From: Agelas oroides
Lineage: Eukaryota; Porifera; Demospongiae; Agelasida; Agelasidae
Assembly (NCBI GenBank): GCA_949130485.1
Contig: OX422203.1
Location: forward strand, 3,315,178 to 3,379,177
Length of the DNA: 64,000 nt
Direction of reading: 5' to 3'
Shown here piece after piece: positions 21,765 to 33,700 of the stretch. Both the position numbers and the translations under genes were made by a program. How positions within the stretch are numbered: position 1 is the first letter of the stretch; every line of letters starts with the position of its first letter. Under the pieces are notes generated by a model. The model ran no database searches and was not told the DNA's origin. It was given only the letters and a program-made list of their open reading frames with translations.

Positions 21765-24700
21765 ATGTCGCGGAAAGGGTTCCAGCAACTCAAATCTGAC
21801 GACGACTGGGATGACGACTCACGAGAAAGCCACTTGGTGACTGTTCGTAAGAAGTGGACTAAACAGAGGTATAATGAGGATAAATGAGCAAGGAGACCTA
21901 TCATGGCTATGCTCGGGGTCCTGGCTTTGCCAGGCTACCCCTAACCCCTGATTATGTGAATCTGCAGCTTGGGTTGGTTGAGTTTGGCTTGAGAGACTGC
22001 TAGCAAGTTGGTAGCCTAACTAACCCCTCCTATTTTTGGCCAACTGATTTGGTAGTCTCGGAACCAGACCCTCGAAAAATCGAAAAGGAGGGTCTGGTAA
22101 ACGGGGCGGGGTGGAAGTGTACACTGCGGAATGTTATTAATTGCTGAACCTTCCGTAGCCAGTTCGAGCTTTCTGCTGAACCAGACACTCGCAAAAGTGT
22201 TCTAATCTTTCCCGCTTGGTGTTTACAGATTTCTGTAGCGAAGCTAAACGTGAAGACGGCTCTCGTGCGGTTAGCATTTCTAATAAATGCACATCAGAAT
22301 GCTAATCAAAAGCCAATCGGAAGTGCGCCTGCATACCGGGTGCAGTGTACACTTCCACCTCAGCCGATTTACCAGACCCTCCTTTTCGATTTTTCGAGGG
22401 TCTGGTTCCGAGACTACTGATTTGGTGCCATACCACACCAGTCCCACTGCAGATAGCTTTATAATTTCAGGTTTTCACATGCATTTAATTATGCTGCAGA
22501 GTAGTTTTCACGCTTAGCATCATAGTCATTGATGTTAAGAATACGTAACTGCGCTTAGCTATTGGGTAGGATTTAGGTCTTAATGCTCGGTCATTATTCT
22601 GTATTCAAGCAGCAATTGTTTGTCTGTCATATTCAAATTAAACTAAAATAAATTTTGACCTGAAAAATTGAGTAGACGAAACAGCGGTATACGAAATTGG
22701 AATAGACGAAACATCGGTAGACAAAACATGAGTAGACGAACCAGGAAGATACCATGTTAAGGTGGGTCTGGGGTGTGACTTGAAGAATTTTTGCTACATT
22801 TTTTTGGTACATCTGTTGGTACATCTGTTGTCTTTGGACCGCCAAATTATCTCCTGCTACAGGCTGTAGGCACATGAAAAGACTAGTAAGTATTCAGAAA
22901 TCAACAAAATCTCCCAGGAATACGTTTTGCTATAAGTTGGATGGGTGGAGTTTTAGCGAAAATGCCAGAGTTAATGGCAGTGCTGTGCTCCCAGCTTTTT
23001 TGCAGTTTCAAAATACTCCCACCGTGAAAAATAGTGTGAATTGTGCCGAAAATCAACCTTGTTCATCATCAAGCCTAGCCTCATTCCCAGGCCCAAAAAG
23101 GAGGAGGAGGAGAAAGGGCCTGGTTTCAGTCGTTCGTGCATGAGCTTAATTATCTGTAATTTAAACATGTGTTGATCAGTGTGAGGGTGCCAATGACACC
23201 TTCAAAGTCACATGGTCGATTGCATGACGTTGCTATTTACCGTATCAAACCAGCCTAGCTAGCTAGCCTGAGTAGCTTTTATCTCAGCGCCTTGGCCAAC
23301 AGCCTTGCCCTGATTATCAGCGAAGATCTCTAGCAGAAAGAAGCGTAATGGAAGCCCAAGTTACCTCTTGCAATGATTTTACCGGTAGGTAGCCTCTTCT
23401 TCTTGTCAACCGACTCCACGGGAGCTCACACTTTCCCTTTATAGCTTCAGATCGGTTGCTGGATGAGTACAATCAAGTGGGTTTCTTTGCAGGCCATATG
23501 CTGCTATCATAAATCTACAGACAGTGTAACGCTTAGTATCAATATTTGGCGTCATGAGTGTATGGGAGTGTATCGATAGCAGGCAGTGGCGATGGAATTC
23601 CACCGTGATTAAGCACATGCATGCCCGAAAGGCTGAAACCAGCCCCTTTCTCCTCCTCCTCCTCCTTTATTTCGGGCCTGGGATGAGGCTACATGAAGCC
23701 AGATGCAAAGGGAGTGGGGGGGGGTCTTACTTTGAGGTCACTTTGACACTATAAATGTACAAAATTGCATTTGGAGATGCCCCCTTACAGTAATTGATTA
23801 GCACTTTAATCTAACCAAGCATTCAACTCACTAGTGTGGGGCTCGCTAATGCTAGCCACAATTATGTGAACATTTAGAACACTCCTAATAATTACAATAC
23901 TTATCTCTCAATAGTATTTTGGTTTTCAATTTTTAGGTGCTGCTTCTTTGTGATTCTCCCCTTAACTGTGATTATTGTGCTGGTACTAGTGGCTGTGGTC
24001 ACAGGGGTGGCAGTACACTTTGCACAATCAGGTAGGAAGGGGGGCACATTCACAGGGCCATTGATCAGGTGAGGAGGTGTGACCTATCCACTCTTACATT
24101 GTGACAAAGCTGTCGGATGATTTTGCAGTAATACCTAATCACGCAACAGGCAGTCAAAACCATCTGTGTGTATGTAGCCACTTAAATGACTACTGCACTT
24201 GCCATCAATACTGCGTTTTGCACAGAAAAGATACAGTCTACATGCAGACCTCAGCCTTCTCATGTAGTTTATTCTACCTCCAAAATAGACAACTAAAAGT
24301 TCAGTTTGTGTAAACTATGATTACTAAACAGTTCGCAATACAGCTGTAATTCAGTAACAAGTCCACGAAATTCCGGGAAAAAATCCTGGCTCATTACTGA
24401 ACAGTTTTATGATTTAGCTCAGCCATAACTAGCTCAGTACTGCTAGTAGCACTTATATAGTTATACGAATAGAGAAGTAAAGAACGTGTACAGAAATTAA
24501 CAGAGTTCTTTGACGTTCTGCCCATATTTGTACCAACAATTGAAAATCGCTCAAAACTGAAAGCGGTCCATAAGGCACTCGCAAAAACACTTGTATCTCA
24601 GAGAGTATAATATATCGAGCTAGAAGATAAAAGCTCAAATTCCACGGGGAATATGAAGCGTACAATACTGTGAAAAATGGCCTCACGGGCTCAAACATAC

Positions 24701-27700
24701 ATACAGTAGAGAACACGCTATTAACACACAACCAATGCTGCCTAGCTCTCCTGATCTTTTAATGTAACATACAAAATGTCCAATTTTCATAGCATGTTAT
24801 ACTGCTGATTGTAATGTGTTCACGCTGCGAAGATCGTCTTGTAACTCCACTTTGCCCATATTTGTACCACAACTCAAAGATGGCCCATATCTGAACCTGG
24901 ATCTTGTGAGCAAGCGCTACCTCTACATACGAAGCAGCCAGCAGAAATAGCAGCGCTATGAACTTAGAGTAGACAGATCTCCCAACACACCGTGTAAGTA
25001 TCGTCTCGATTAAGGTTCCTAACTTGGAGATACAGCGCTTGAAAGTTGACCGTGCACTGAGCTCATTGCTTAGGTTTGATGACGTCACGCAGTTGCACAG
25101 GTGGAATAAATTTCGCGGTCTGTGTGTAGACTATAGCAGAAAAGGTGGGATAGGGGGGAATGGGTGGGGTCTCCTGAGAGGTGAAATACACGTGGCTGCT
25201 GCTGTGTTGGCTATAAATAGGCCTTGGTCAGTAGTAGGTAGGCCATTTTTCTCCTCCTTGGCATGAATGGGCTTAGAAAGTTTAAAACCTGATGACTTTG
25301 TGGCACCTTTATTTCTAGGCTGTTTTCTAGATAAGTGTTTGCTAACCAAGAACCCTGACTGACTAATGCAAGCATTCAGTGAGTGCCTGTGGTTAAAAAT
25401 TGAGTTAGTGATGAGATTCAAAGGTTAACAGTAGCTTCTAAAGATTAAAGGTTAAATTATTGAATAATGGGTTTAAAGAGATACTAGACAGTGCCCATCT
25501 TGGGTATATTAGTAAGGTACATACTTGTTGGATTGAAGAGTAGTAGTGTAATACTTGGTTGTCTTCTGCCTAGAGGTAGACTCATCATGTATGTGTATCA
25601 CTCCTCTGCATATTTTGTATCATGTGCATGTGCAGAAGTGAATGACTTACAAGTATGTAATTTATACTAAGAATACATTGTGCCTCATACCATTGCCTAT
25701 GAGCGTACTTGCCAACATATTAAAAAACAACACACACCAGTTTATGTACATCTTAACACTTATATAGCTAGCTTTACCAATCATGCAAGCTTATGAGATG
25801 GGGTTTCAGAAGTCAAATACCTAGCCATTTCTGCCTTGTGCTTCCATCAGATTTTGGTACTTCCTCAAGTTACTTTCTGGGTGGCCCGTGTGTTTGTCAC
25901 ATTCTTGTTAGTGTTGGTGGTCACTCTAGATGGGTTGTTAGCTGGACAAAGATTATGATGTTTAATGCTAGTTAAACAAAGTTAATCGACGAACGGCTCT
26001 TGAGCGCGTGCAATTACGTAATACTGGACGGGCTTTGCGCATGCTCAGTCCATGCTTGTCCTTGGCAACCGCCTTTGCACTCATTGTTAGCCATTGCAGC
26101 TACCCTTTTCGCCTGTATCTACTCAAAAATTTTCCCACCCATGTACCCAACCCCCTTTTCAGACTACATTTCTCCGTCTTAATTAGACGTGATCTGAGCT
26201 GCGCCAATACCTGGAGGCTCCGCCCCCAGTGATTTACCCCCAAGCTTCAGACAATGTGTCATTATAGTCGGGGGCAAGCTAATTACTGGTTGCATGTGCC
26301 TAATGCTAATAAACTGCCCCTGCTATTGAGCAGCTCTAGTCCTCCATTAGGCCCAGCTCACCCCCCACAAGAAAGGAGTATGGTATAATGTGTGGATTGC
26401 ATCCAGCAGCCCTGTATATGCACAGTAAGGAGATTAACTGTAAAAACCATACCAGCTGCCAGGTAGCCAAATGTGCAGGTAGCTGCTCACGTTCATAGGC
26501 ATTGGGTGTTGCTTATGTAGACTGTGTGAGCCAAACAATTCTATGCTGGAATTTATTTTCGTGGAATACCTCTTACCATATCGGTGCATGCACATTTTTC
26601 CCTTTATGCTACTTCCTTAGACCCCAGTGTTACATGTGGTCACACTCACATAGTACAAACCTTAAGCACTGGCAGAGCCTAAAACAAATTCTCTACCTCA
26701 CTTTATTACAAAAGTTTTTGCAGTGAGTGCACAGTAGCCTCGTTCCCAGGCCTCGCCCAGCTTTCCGTTGCTTGCAGTACTGAAAGCGACGGAAAGCTGG
26801 GCGGGGCCTGGGAACGAGGCTAAGTACACAGCATAAACTACACAACAAGATCAAAATAACAAACAAGCTTAAAGTTGGATTATGAAGTGATGGTAGCAAC
26901 GGTGTGAGAAATATGGCTTCTCTACTACAAATTCTACAGATGGTCTGATATGATATTGTGGCCTCATCTGGAATCAAAAATCCCCTGTTTGGGATCCTTA
27001 TCCTCCCAAAACATATATGCATGTGAGGTTGTACCACATTGTACATGTCGGGTCTATACCAAAAGTTGAAATGATGCCTATACAGTGACAGTCTGTGTGT
27101 ACCATATCCCTACTTTCTGAGAAGAGGTAATTACTCAAAATGTGTCATTTATGCAAGTTTGTTATGTTAGTTGACTTTTCAAATGCACCCTTGTTATACA
27201 AACCATGCACTAATTACTCCACTAGATACACACATCCTCTGAATCTACATTTAAAACTCAGACTCACACCCCAAGGCCATTCACTAGAAGTCTTTTAGGC
27301 TATGGATACGTATTTCCACTTCTGCTTGGAGCTAGCACTAGAAACTTGAGCCAAAGCTTCTTTGAGCCATTCTCTGGGGGTTCACGACCTTGACCACAGA
27401 TTTCAATGGTCAGGGCTATCCGACCAGCGAACACTCCTCTTGACTGAGCTGACTCTCTAAAGGCGTGGAGGACAAAAATCACCCAGCCGAAGACAAGAAG
27501 TTGATATGATCGCTAAAAACTCAATTTATTAGCTATGTTAGTGTCTTACGGTGGCTTATGCAATGGCGACTTTGTCGAGGAAACATGATTCGCTGGAGAT
27601 ACAGCCAGCTTTTTACTTACTATGGCACATCATCGCTCAAGACACAAAGTGATCAGAGCCGTCACAAGGGTATTACAAGCGAAAAGAACGACCAAGACAG

Positions 27701-30700
27701 CTGGTAAGGCTAGAAATTTATGTGAGTAAATTGTAAGCTTACCTGCCTTGTAGACTTCATGCTGCAATTGTGTGATTATCAAGTCTTGAATGTCTCAGTC
27801 TTATATACGATTTACCTGATAACACTTTGTGCCGCTTTTCTCATGTCTTTCTTCCCAACCATTTGAAAAACTTGCACACGTGGCCTTGCAAAAATCACCT
27901 GGTAATTTTCAAAAATGTGGTCACTGTAAAGCACATGAATGATGACATAGCAGAAGTAAATGGCTTCAACCACTAATGTTACCAGGCTCTTTCCTCTATG
28001 AGAAAGAGCCTGGATATGAGGATATCTACCCCACCCTTTTTGCTAGTGCAAAACCTATCGTCAAAATGGACAGCACCAAATGGTGTCATCGGTGGTCAAA
28101 AGATTAAATGATGATTCGCCATGATGATGTTACTTGGCACAATGCGCTGTGAAGATAGACTTTGCACTAGCAGAAAGGTGGGACATGCACATGGCAGCCA
28201 TCTTGGCTGGCTGTAGAAAAGCCTTCACCTAGCCTTGTTCCCAGGCTGTTCCTGCCTCCAGTTTTTCCGTTTTTATACTGGAAGCAATCAAAAACTGGAG
28301 GCGGGAACGGACTGGGGACGAGGCTAGCCTTCACCAGCATTGGGTGCGCTATCTTTTGGCCTACTGTAAAACACGGAACAGACTGCGGAATGGACTCATT
28401 CCGCGGACTCACCGGAAGTGAAAGTATGCTTTGATCTCATGCCGAAATGACCACTTCGCACACTCAAAGCATACTTTCACTTCCGGTGAGTCCGCGGAAT
28501 GAGTCCATTCCGCAGTCTGTTCCGCGTTTTACAGTAGGCCCCATCTTTCTCCACCTTGACTTGGAAATGTTCCTCTCACCTTGTTGGGGCTCCATTTCTG
28601 GCACTGTAGGTAGTTTTCTATCTGGACAGGGGGTTGCTGGTTGAGAGCCCTAACTATGCAAGGCTCACCAATCAATAGGTGTGGTTTAACAGTGTGGTGG
28701 TTGAGAGGCTCCACAATCTAAAACTGGTGTCTACAGAAAGTCTTATAAGGGTTAACAAAAATTTAATTGTGGAACTGCACCCTCTCCACCACTTTCCATT
28801 TACAGCTTGTTTTGTATACTACAAGTGATCAAAACTGGATGCTAGGAAAGCCTGAATTCCAAAACAGTACTGGTACCCTCTCTAGGGGTTGTATTGTGGT
28901 TGGCAAAGTGGAACCCCTCCCTTATTCAACACCAAATATAGTTACATGTATCTCTTACACTTATCATAGTTAAATTGCAGTCTGTATACATGTTTCAAGT
29001 TACCACTCCTCTTCTTACTACTAATTTGATCCTTGAAGATTTATTTATTCTACCTAACGGTGCAGGTGGTAATTCTACCAATGGTACAGGTGGGGGTGGT
29101 AACCTCACACTGACTGTCAACACAACGTCACTGGCTCACTCGGGGGACTGGGTGACAGTCACATGGAAGAATGTGCACAACCCTAACTCTAGTGACTGGA
29201 TCGGAGTGTACCTACCTACTGTCAGTGGAACAATTGATGCCAGAAACCATGCTCCAATTAAATTTAAGGTACATTACATCATCATTGATTTTTTGCTGTT
29301 GAAATTAGAAGGACAATGAGCTCTTTTGAGTGTCTCTCGTGAGGGGGATTAATCTCAGGGAATACCTTCACAGCCAACATGAAACGGTCATGCCACAAGC
29401 AGTCAACACTGTCATTTGGAAAAAGGGCACTGCAGAGAGTTTGTTAACAACACTCCCTCTGCTGATACGATCAGAGATTGTTTTCAGACATTTTGTTGGC
29501 TCAGCCTCATACACAGGCTTTGGTGGATGCATGTTTAATTACAGTGTGAAGTGGTGGCCGGGACAAGTATATATTTTCAATTGTAGTGCAGTCCTGACCT
29601 CCCATGTTATTCTCATGCAAGTTTTCTCTATTTCATTTTTAGTGTGATTGAATGTACTAGGCTCTCCACTTATAATTTGCTCCTGCATTTGGGAACAAGA
29701 CCACATTGGCCATGCGTTGGTTGTCTGAAGTTATATAGGAGAACCTGGGATAGCAAAGTTGCCCTTTTCCAAACAGAGCTAGATCTGCTCTTGAGTGATT
29801 GGCATCTGTTTGTTTCCTGCAGCATGCTAATGCTTCCTCAACCCACATGAGTCATGGCCGTGGGTCACTACAGTTCCGATTGGTTAACATGAGAGCAGGT
29901 GTCATCTTTGGATTCTTCAGATCTGGTGAGTTGTCTTGTAGTCAGATCTGTTGAAATGAACAGATGATTGATATTTTTGTAGATATTTGGACGAAATTAC
30001 ACAAAATGATTCTTGGTACATGTAAGTGAATCAGAGGAAGGAGAGTACGTAGGTGAAATGAGCCTAAGCCAATTTGTTGAGAAGTATGTAGTGTACCTGA
30101 GGAGGTTGGACACTTTGTTCACTGTTGTAGAGCTAGCCGTCTACACACAATTGGCCTTTTTACTCCTTAGTAATTAAGGCCGATTTTGCAACTACACACT
30201 TTATACTACATAATTACGTACATGTACGTACATCTAACTCACACGAATGTATGGGAGTCAATGGGGAGGCTTTGCAGCTGTGCACAGTATATGAAAAGCT
30301 GTTTTACGGCAAGTCACACAAGAATCCGTATCAGTACTAAAGTCATGTGAGAATCAGTATCAGGTACTACAAGTCACGTGCACTGCATCTGAACGTACAA
30401 TGAAATCAAAGCTTCTTATGATAAATCATTATCACCATGGTACCAAGCTACACGTATACCAGAACAAATATCACTCATTTGTTGCCGTTGGCATTGTTAC
30501 TTGTACTGTACACTCGTAACGATACAGACGGCAACAAACTCATGATATTTTCCGGCTGGTACAAATATCATATCAATTGGTCATAAACTACCACTAGGTC
30601 ATGTACACTGCAACTTGCCCTATACCTTTCTTCCCTGCACTCTGTTTCCTTTCCCAGGGTTGAATACCTCAGCAGAGATAGCCCAGTTCTATAATCCAGT

Positions 30701-33700
30701 ACCAGTAACAGTGAGCAGTGTGGTCCGATTCCAGAACGTGAATGAACCTCTGCAGGCCCACCTGGCACTGACTGGAAACCCTGCTGAGATGATGTAAGTA
30801 TGGTTATTAGGTGCACCTTGCTATTGGCGCATACTTTCTTCCTGGTACACGGCATCATTTGTTAAGCGCATGTGCATCAAAAGAGCACACGATGGTCAGC
30901 AAGAGATCGAGTGAAAACCATGGCATATAGCACACTTGATGGTCATCTTGATGTCAACTAAGGAAGAGCTACACAGTTTTTTTTTTCCCCACTTCTGGCT
31001 AACACAAAGCTCACAAGCCACACCCTTCACAGCTTATTCGCCTATACCTTGAACACACAATGGTGCTGAAAACTACGCTCTCTTAGAGGAAGATGGAGTT
31101 CTGATTTCACATTGATACTTGCCAGGTAGACGTGTCTGACGATGTACTGCACAGCACCAGAGTGCTGTGTATCATGCCAATACTTGTTGGGCGTGACTTT
31201 AATTGTATCCCATATTTAGCACATACCCGTATGGCGAGAAATTTTTGCGGGACAAAATTTTTGCGGATTGGCCGCTGGCAAAGATTTCGCGAAAAAATTT
31301 TCGCAGTTCGACGATCACAAATCACAAAGCACGACGATCACAAAATACGGTGTCTTCTATTAGGTGCATGTTTGCTTACTGCTTACGCTCATAAGCACAT
31401 ACGCTTATTAACCAGAGTCTACGGTATAGCTGACACTGCATGCCTTCCCCCTTTATTAACTGTGTAATGAGTTTTTTTAATCAAGAAATAGCTCTGATAT
31501 GATTTGAGAATATGCTGCTTATATAGTGTCAAGACAAGAAAATACAGGTGTACAGTGTCGAGAAATGCAGCAGAGCATACATACTGAAAGGAACATACAA
31601 GCCGTACACAATTAGTGAATTAGTGTAATTACTGCAACAAGTCCCCTACAACATGTCCACTGTCCATGCTAACTGTAAGAACAGATGCAGAGTTACACTG
31701 ACAGGCATCCAAACTCTAACCTCGTTCCCAGGCCTCTCCCATTTTTACCTTCCATTTGCATTCACAATAATACATGGAAGCGGAAGAGCAACAAAAAACA
31801 GGGAAGGCCTGAGCTCATTCATCACATGAGTGGACGCGAGGTGGACGTAGGAGGGAGGGGCTGATATTCAAATATGTACGTACTAAACTTGAAAGTAAGT
31901 TTCTTACTGGTCAAGATGAGTAGTTTTGACCACGAGTCCAGAACTGCGGTAGACCGTTCGAATGGATGATCCAGTGCGTTGTTTTTGTGATTGGACCCCT
32001 CCCCCTACGTCCACGTCATGTCCACCTGATGTCATTCACATGATGAATGAGCCCATTTTTCGCCACTCTTCCGCTTCTGTGTACTATACTGAACGCAAAC
32101 CGAAGAACAAAAAATGGACGAGGCCTGGGAATGAGGCTATCTGAACTCTTCATATATAGATGCTTCATGCTCTAAATGACTTAGGATTGTAAGCTACAAG
32201 GACGAGGGTGAGGGACTTTAGTAGCTGTTGCAGTAGAGGTAGAGTTGGTTGAAGGGCACAGAAGATTGTCAAAATTCAATGTCACAACTGTGTTGTGCTT
32301 CTCTTCTCCTACCATACATGTACAATTGTACTCGTTACTCACACTAGACTGACGTGGGTCACTCAAGATAGTCAAACTCCAGTTGTGAAGTGGGGAGTAA
32401 AGAGTTTGCAGTACATCCGCACCAAAAAGGTATAGCGGTAGAGAATCTGAGAAATTGCATCAGTCCACAACGCATGTGCATTAACTGCATAGCCTGCTGT
32501 TCTTGTCAAAGAAGGTTTTATACAAACTCTTTGCTATAAACATGCGCAAAAGTGTGCTGTTTCATGGGACCATCCAGAATGCTGTATCCAGAAATTTGAA
32601 GCAATGATCAATCACTCACATGTGGAAAGATTTTGAGCACAATGTAGTGTATACAGTGTGGTACTATACAGAGTGGCATAAATGCACATGTAGCTTTTTG
32701 CCAGCCCCATTGCCTTGATAGATAATAACAATGGTTTTAAAACTTGTCTCTAAATTGAACTGTGCAGATGTTCTGTGTGTTGCATAGAGATGTTTTACAA
32801 CCTGCTCATCATGTTTGAAGCATTTGTAGCAGTCTCGGGTAGAAGTCGAACCTCATTCTGTTGTGTACTTTGATTGTTACTGTGTGCGGTGTTGCGCAGA
32901 ACTTCCGTTAAGGGCGGGGCTCATATGAGACTTGTCTGGTATTTATATGTGTGGCAGCCCAGCTACTGACTTTGGTTACCCTGACCCCAAATGATTCGTC
33001 ACGTTACAATGGATGGGTAAGGAATGCACTGTCCCTTTGCATTCCTATCATACATGTACATCCTATCATGCATCTGTGCAACTCGTATGAGCACCACCCT
33101 AAACAGAAATTCGGCACTGCAATGCTTCATAAAGCTATAACACGATTAGTCTACCTGGGACTGCCACATTTCCATTCAGGCTGATTCCAGCACATACAAT
33201 GCAAGTGACATGTGTGGCAGCCCGGCCACTGACTTTGGTTACAGTGACCCTGGACTGATTCATCAGGTCACAATGGATGGGTAAGGGAGATGCTGTTTCA
33301 TTCCGATCCTGTTTTACTGACTGCAGTCCATTCCACCCGCTGCAGTCTGACTCCTGGACTAAAGTATTACTATGTGTTTGGAGATAACAGCTCTAGCACT
33401 TGGAGTCAGGAGTTTAGTTTCACAGCCGCTCCCTTACCTGGACCTAGTGCTACAACCAGAGTTGTGGTTTATGGAGGTGAGATATTTGTACATATGTGTT
33501 CAGTATGCCGTCATTTTAGCAGTAAGGCAAACCAAGCCAACGAAGCACCTTATGCTTGTGGAAATAGAGCCTATCTCATGCATTTTTTCCACTTCAGCCA
33601 CTTTAATTCAGCTGTTTAGGTTGACAGATCTAGACTGACAGACTAATTAGTTTATCCCAGTTTGTGTATGTGCATGCGGAGGTGCCTTACAAAGACCATC

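Larger units (their letters stand above)
24032..29065 (+). other. phosphatase intron 2, mobile elements only
   Basis: Five kilobases with no recognisable exon on either strand. It holds the foldback elements at 26735, 28230 and 28358 and a 35-nt hairpin near 27980 (ccaggctctttc / gaaagagcctgg). Confidence 0.6.

Noticed and set aside
26693-27046. ORFs with LVPRP...GLGTR-type peptides (also 7711-7902, 28167-28412)
   Set aside because: These are translations of the TAGCCTCG foldback arms, not genes.
32181-32375. Minus-strand ORF with spaced Cys residues
   Set aside because: It overlaps the plus-strand phosphatase exon 32349-32430, which fits in phase; no family support for the minus frame.
33346-33619. 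Acceptor at 33326 for the phosphatase exon
   Set aside because: It would shift the frame; the acceptor at 33345 restores phase and the conserved TPGLKYYYVFGD segment.
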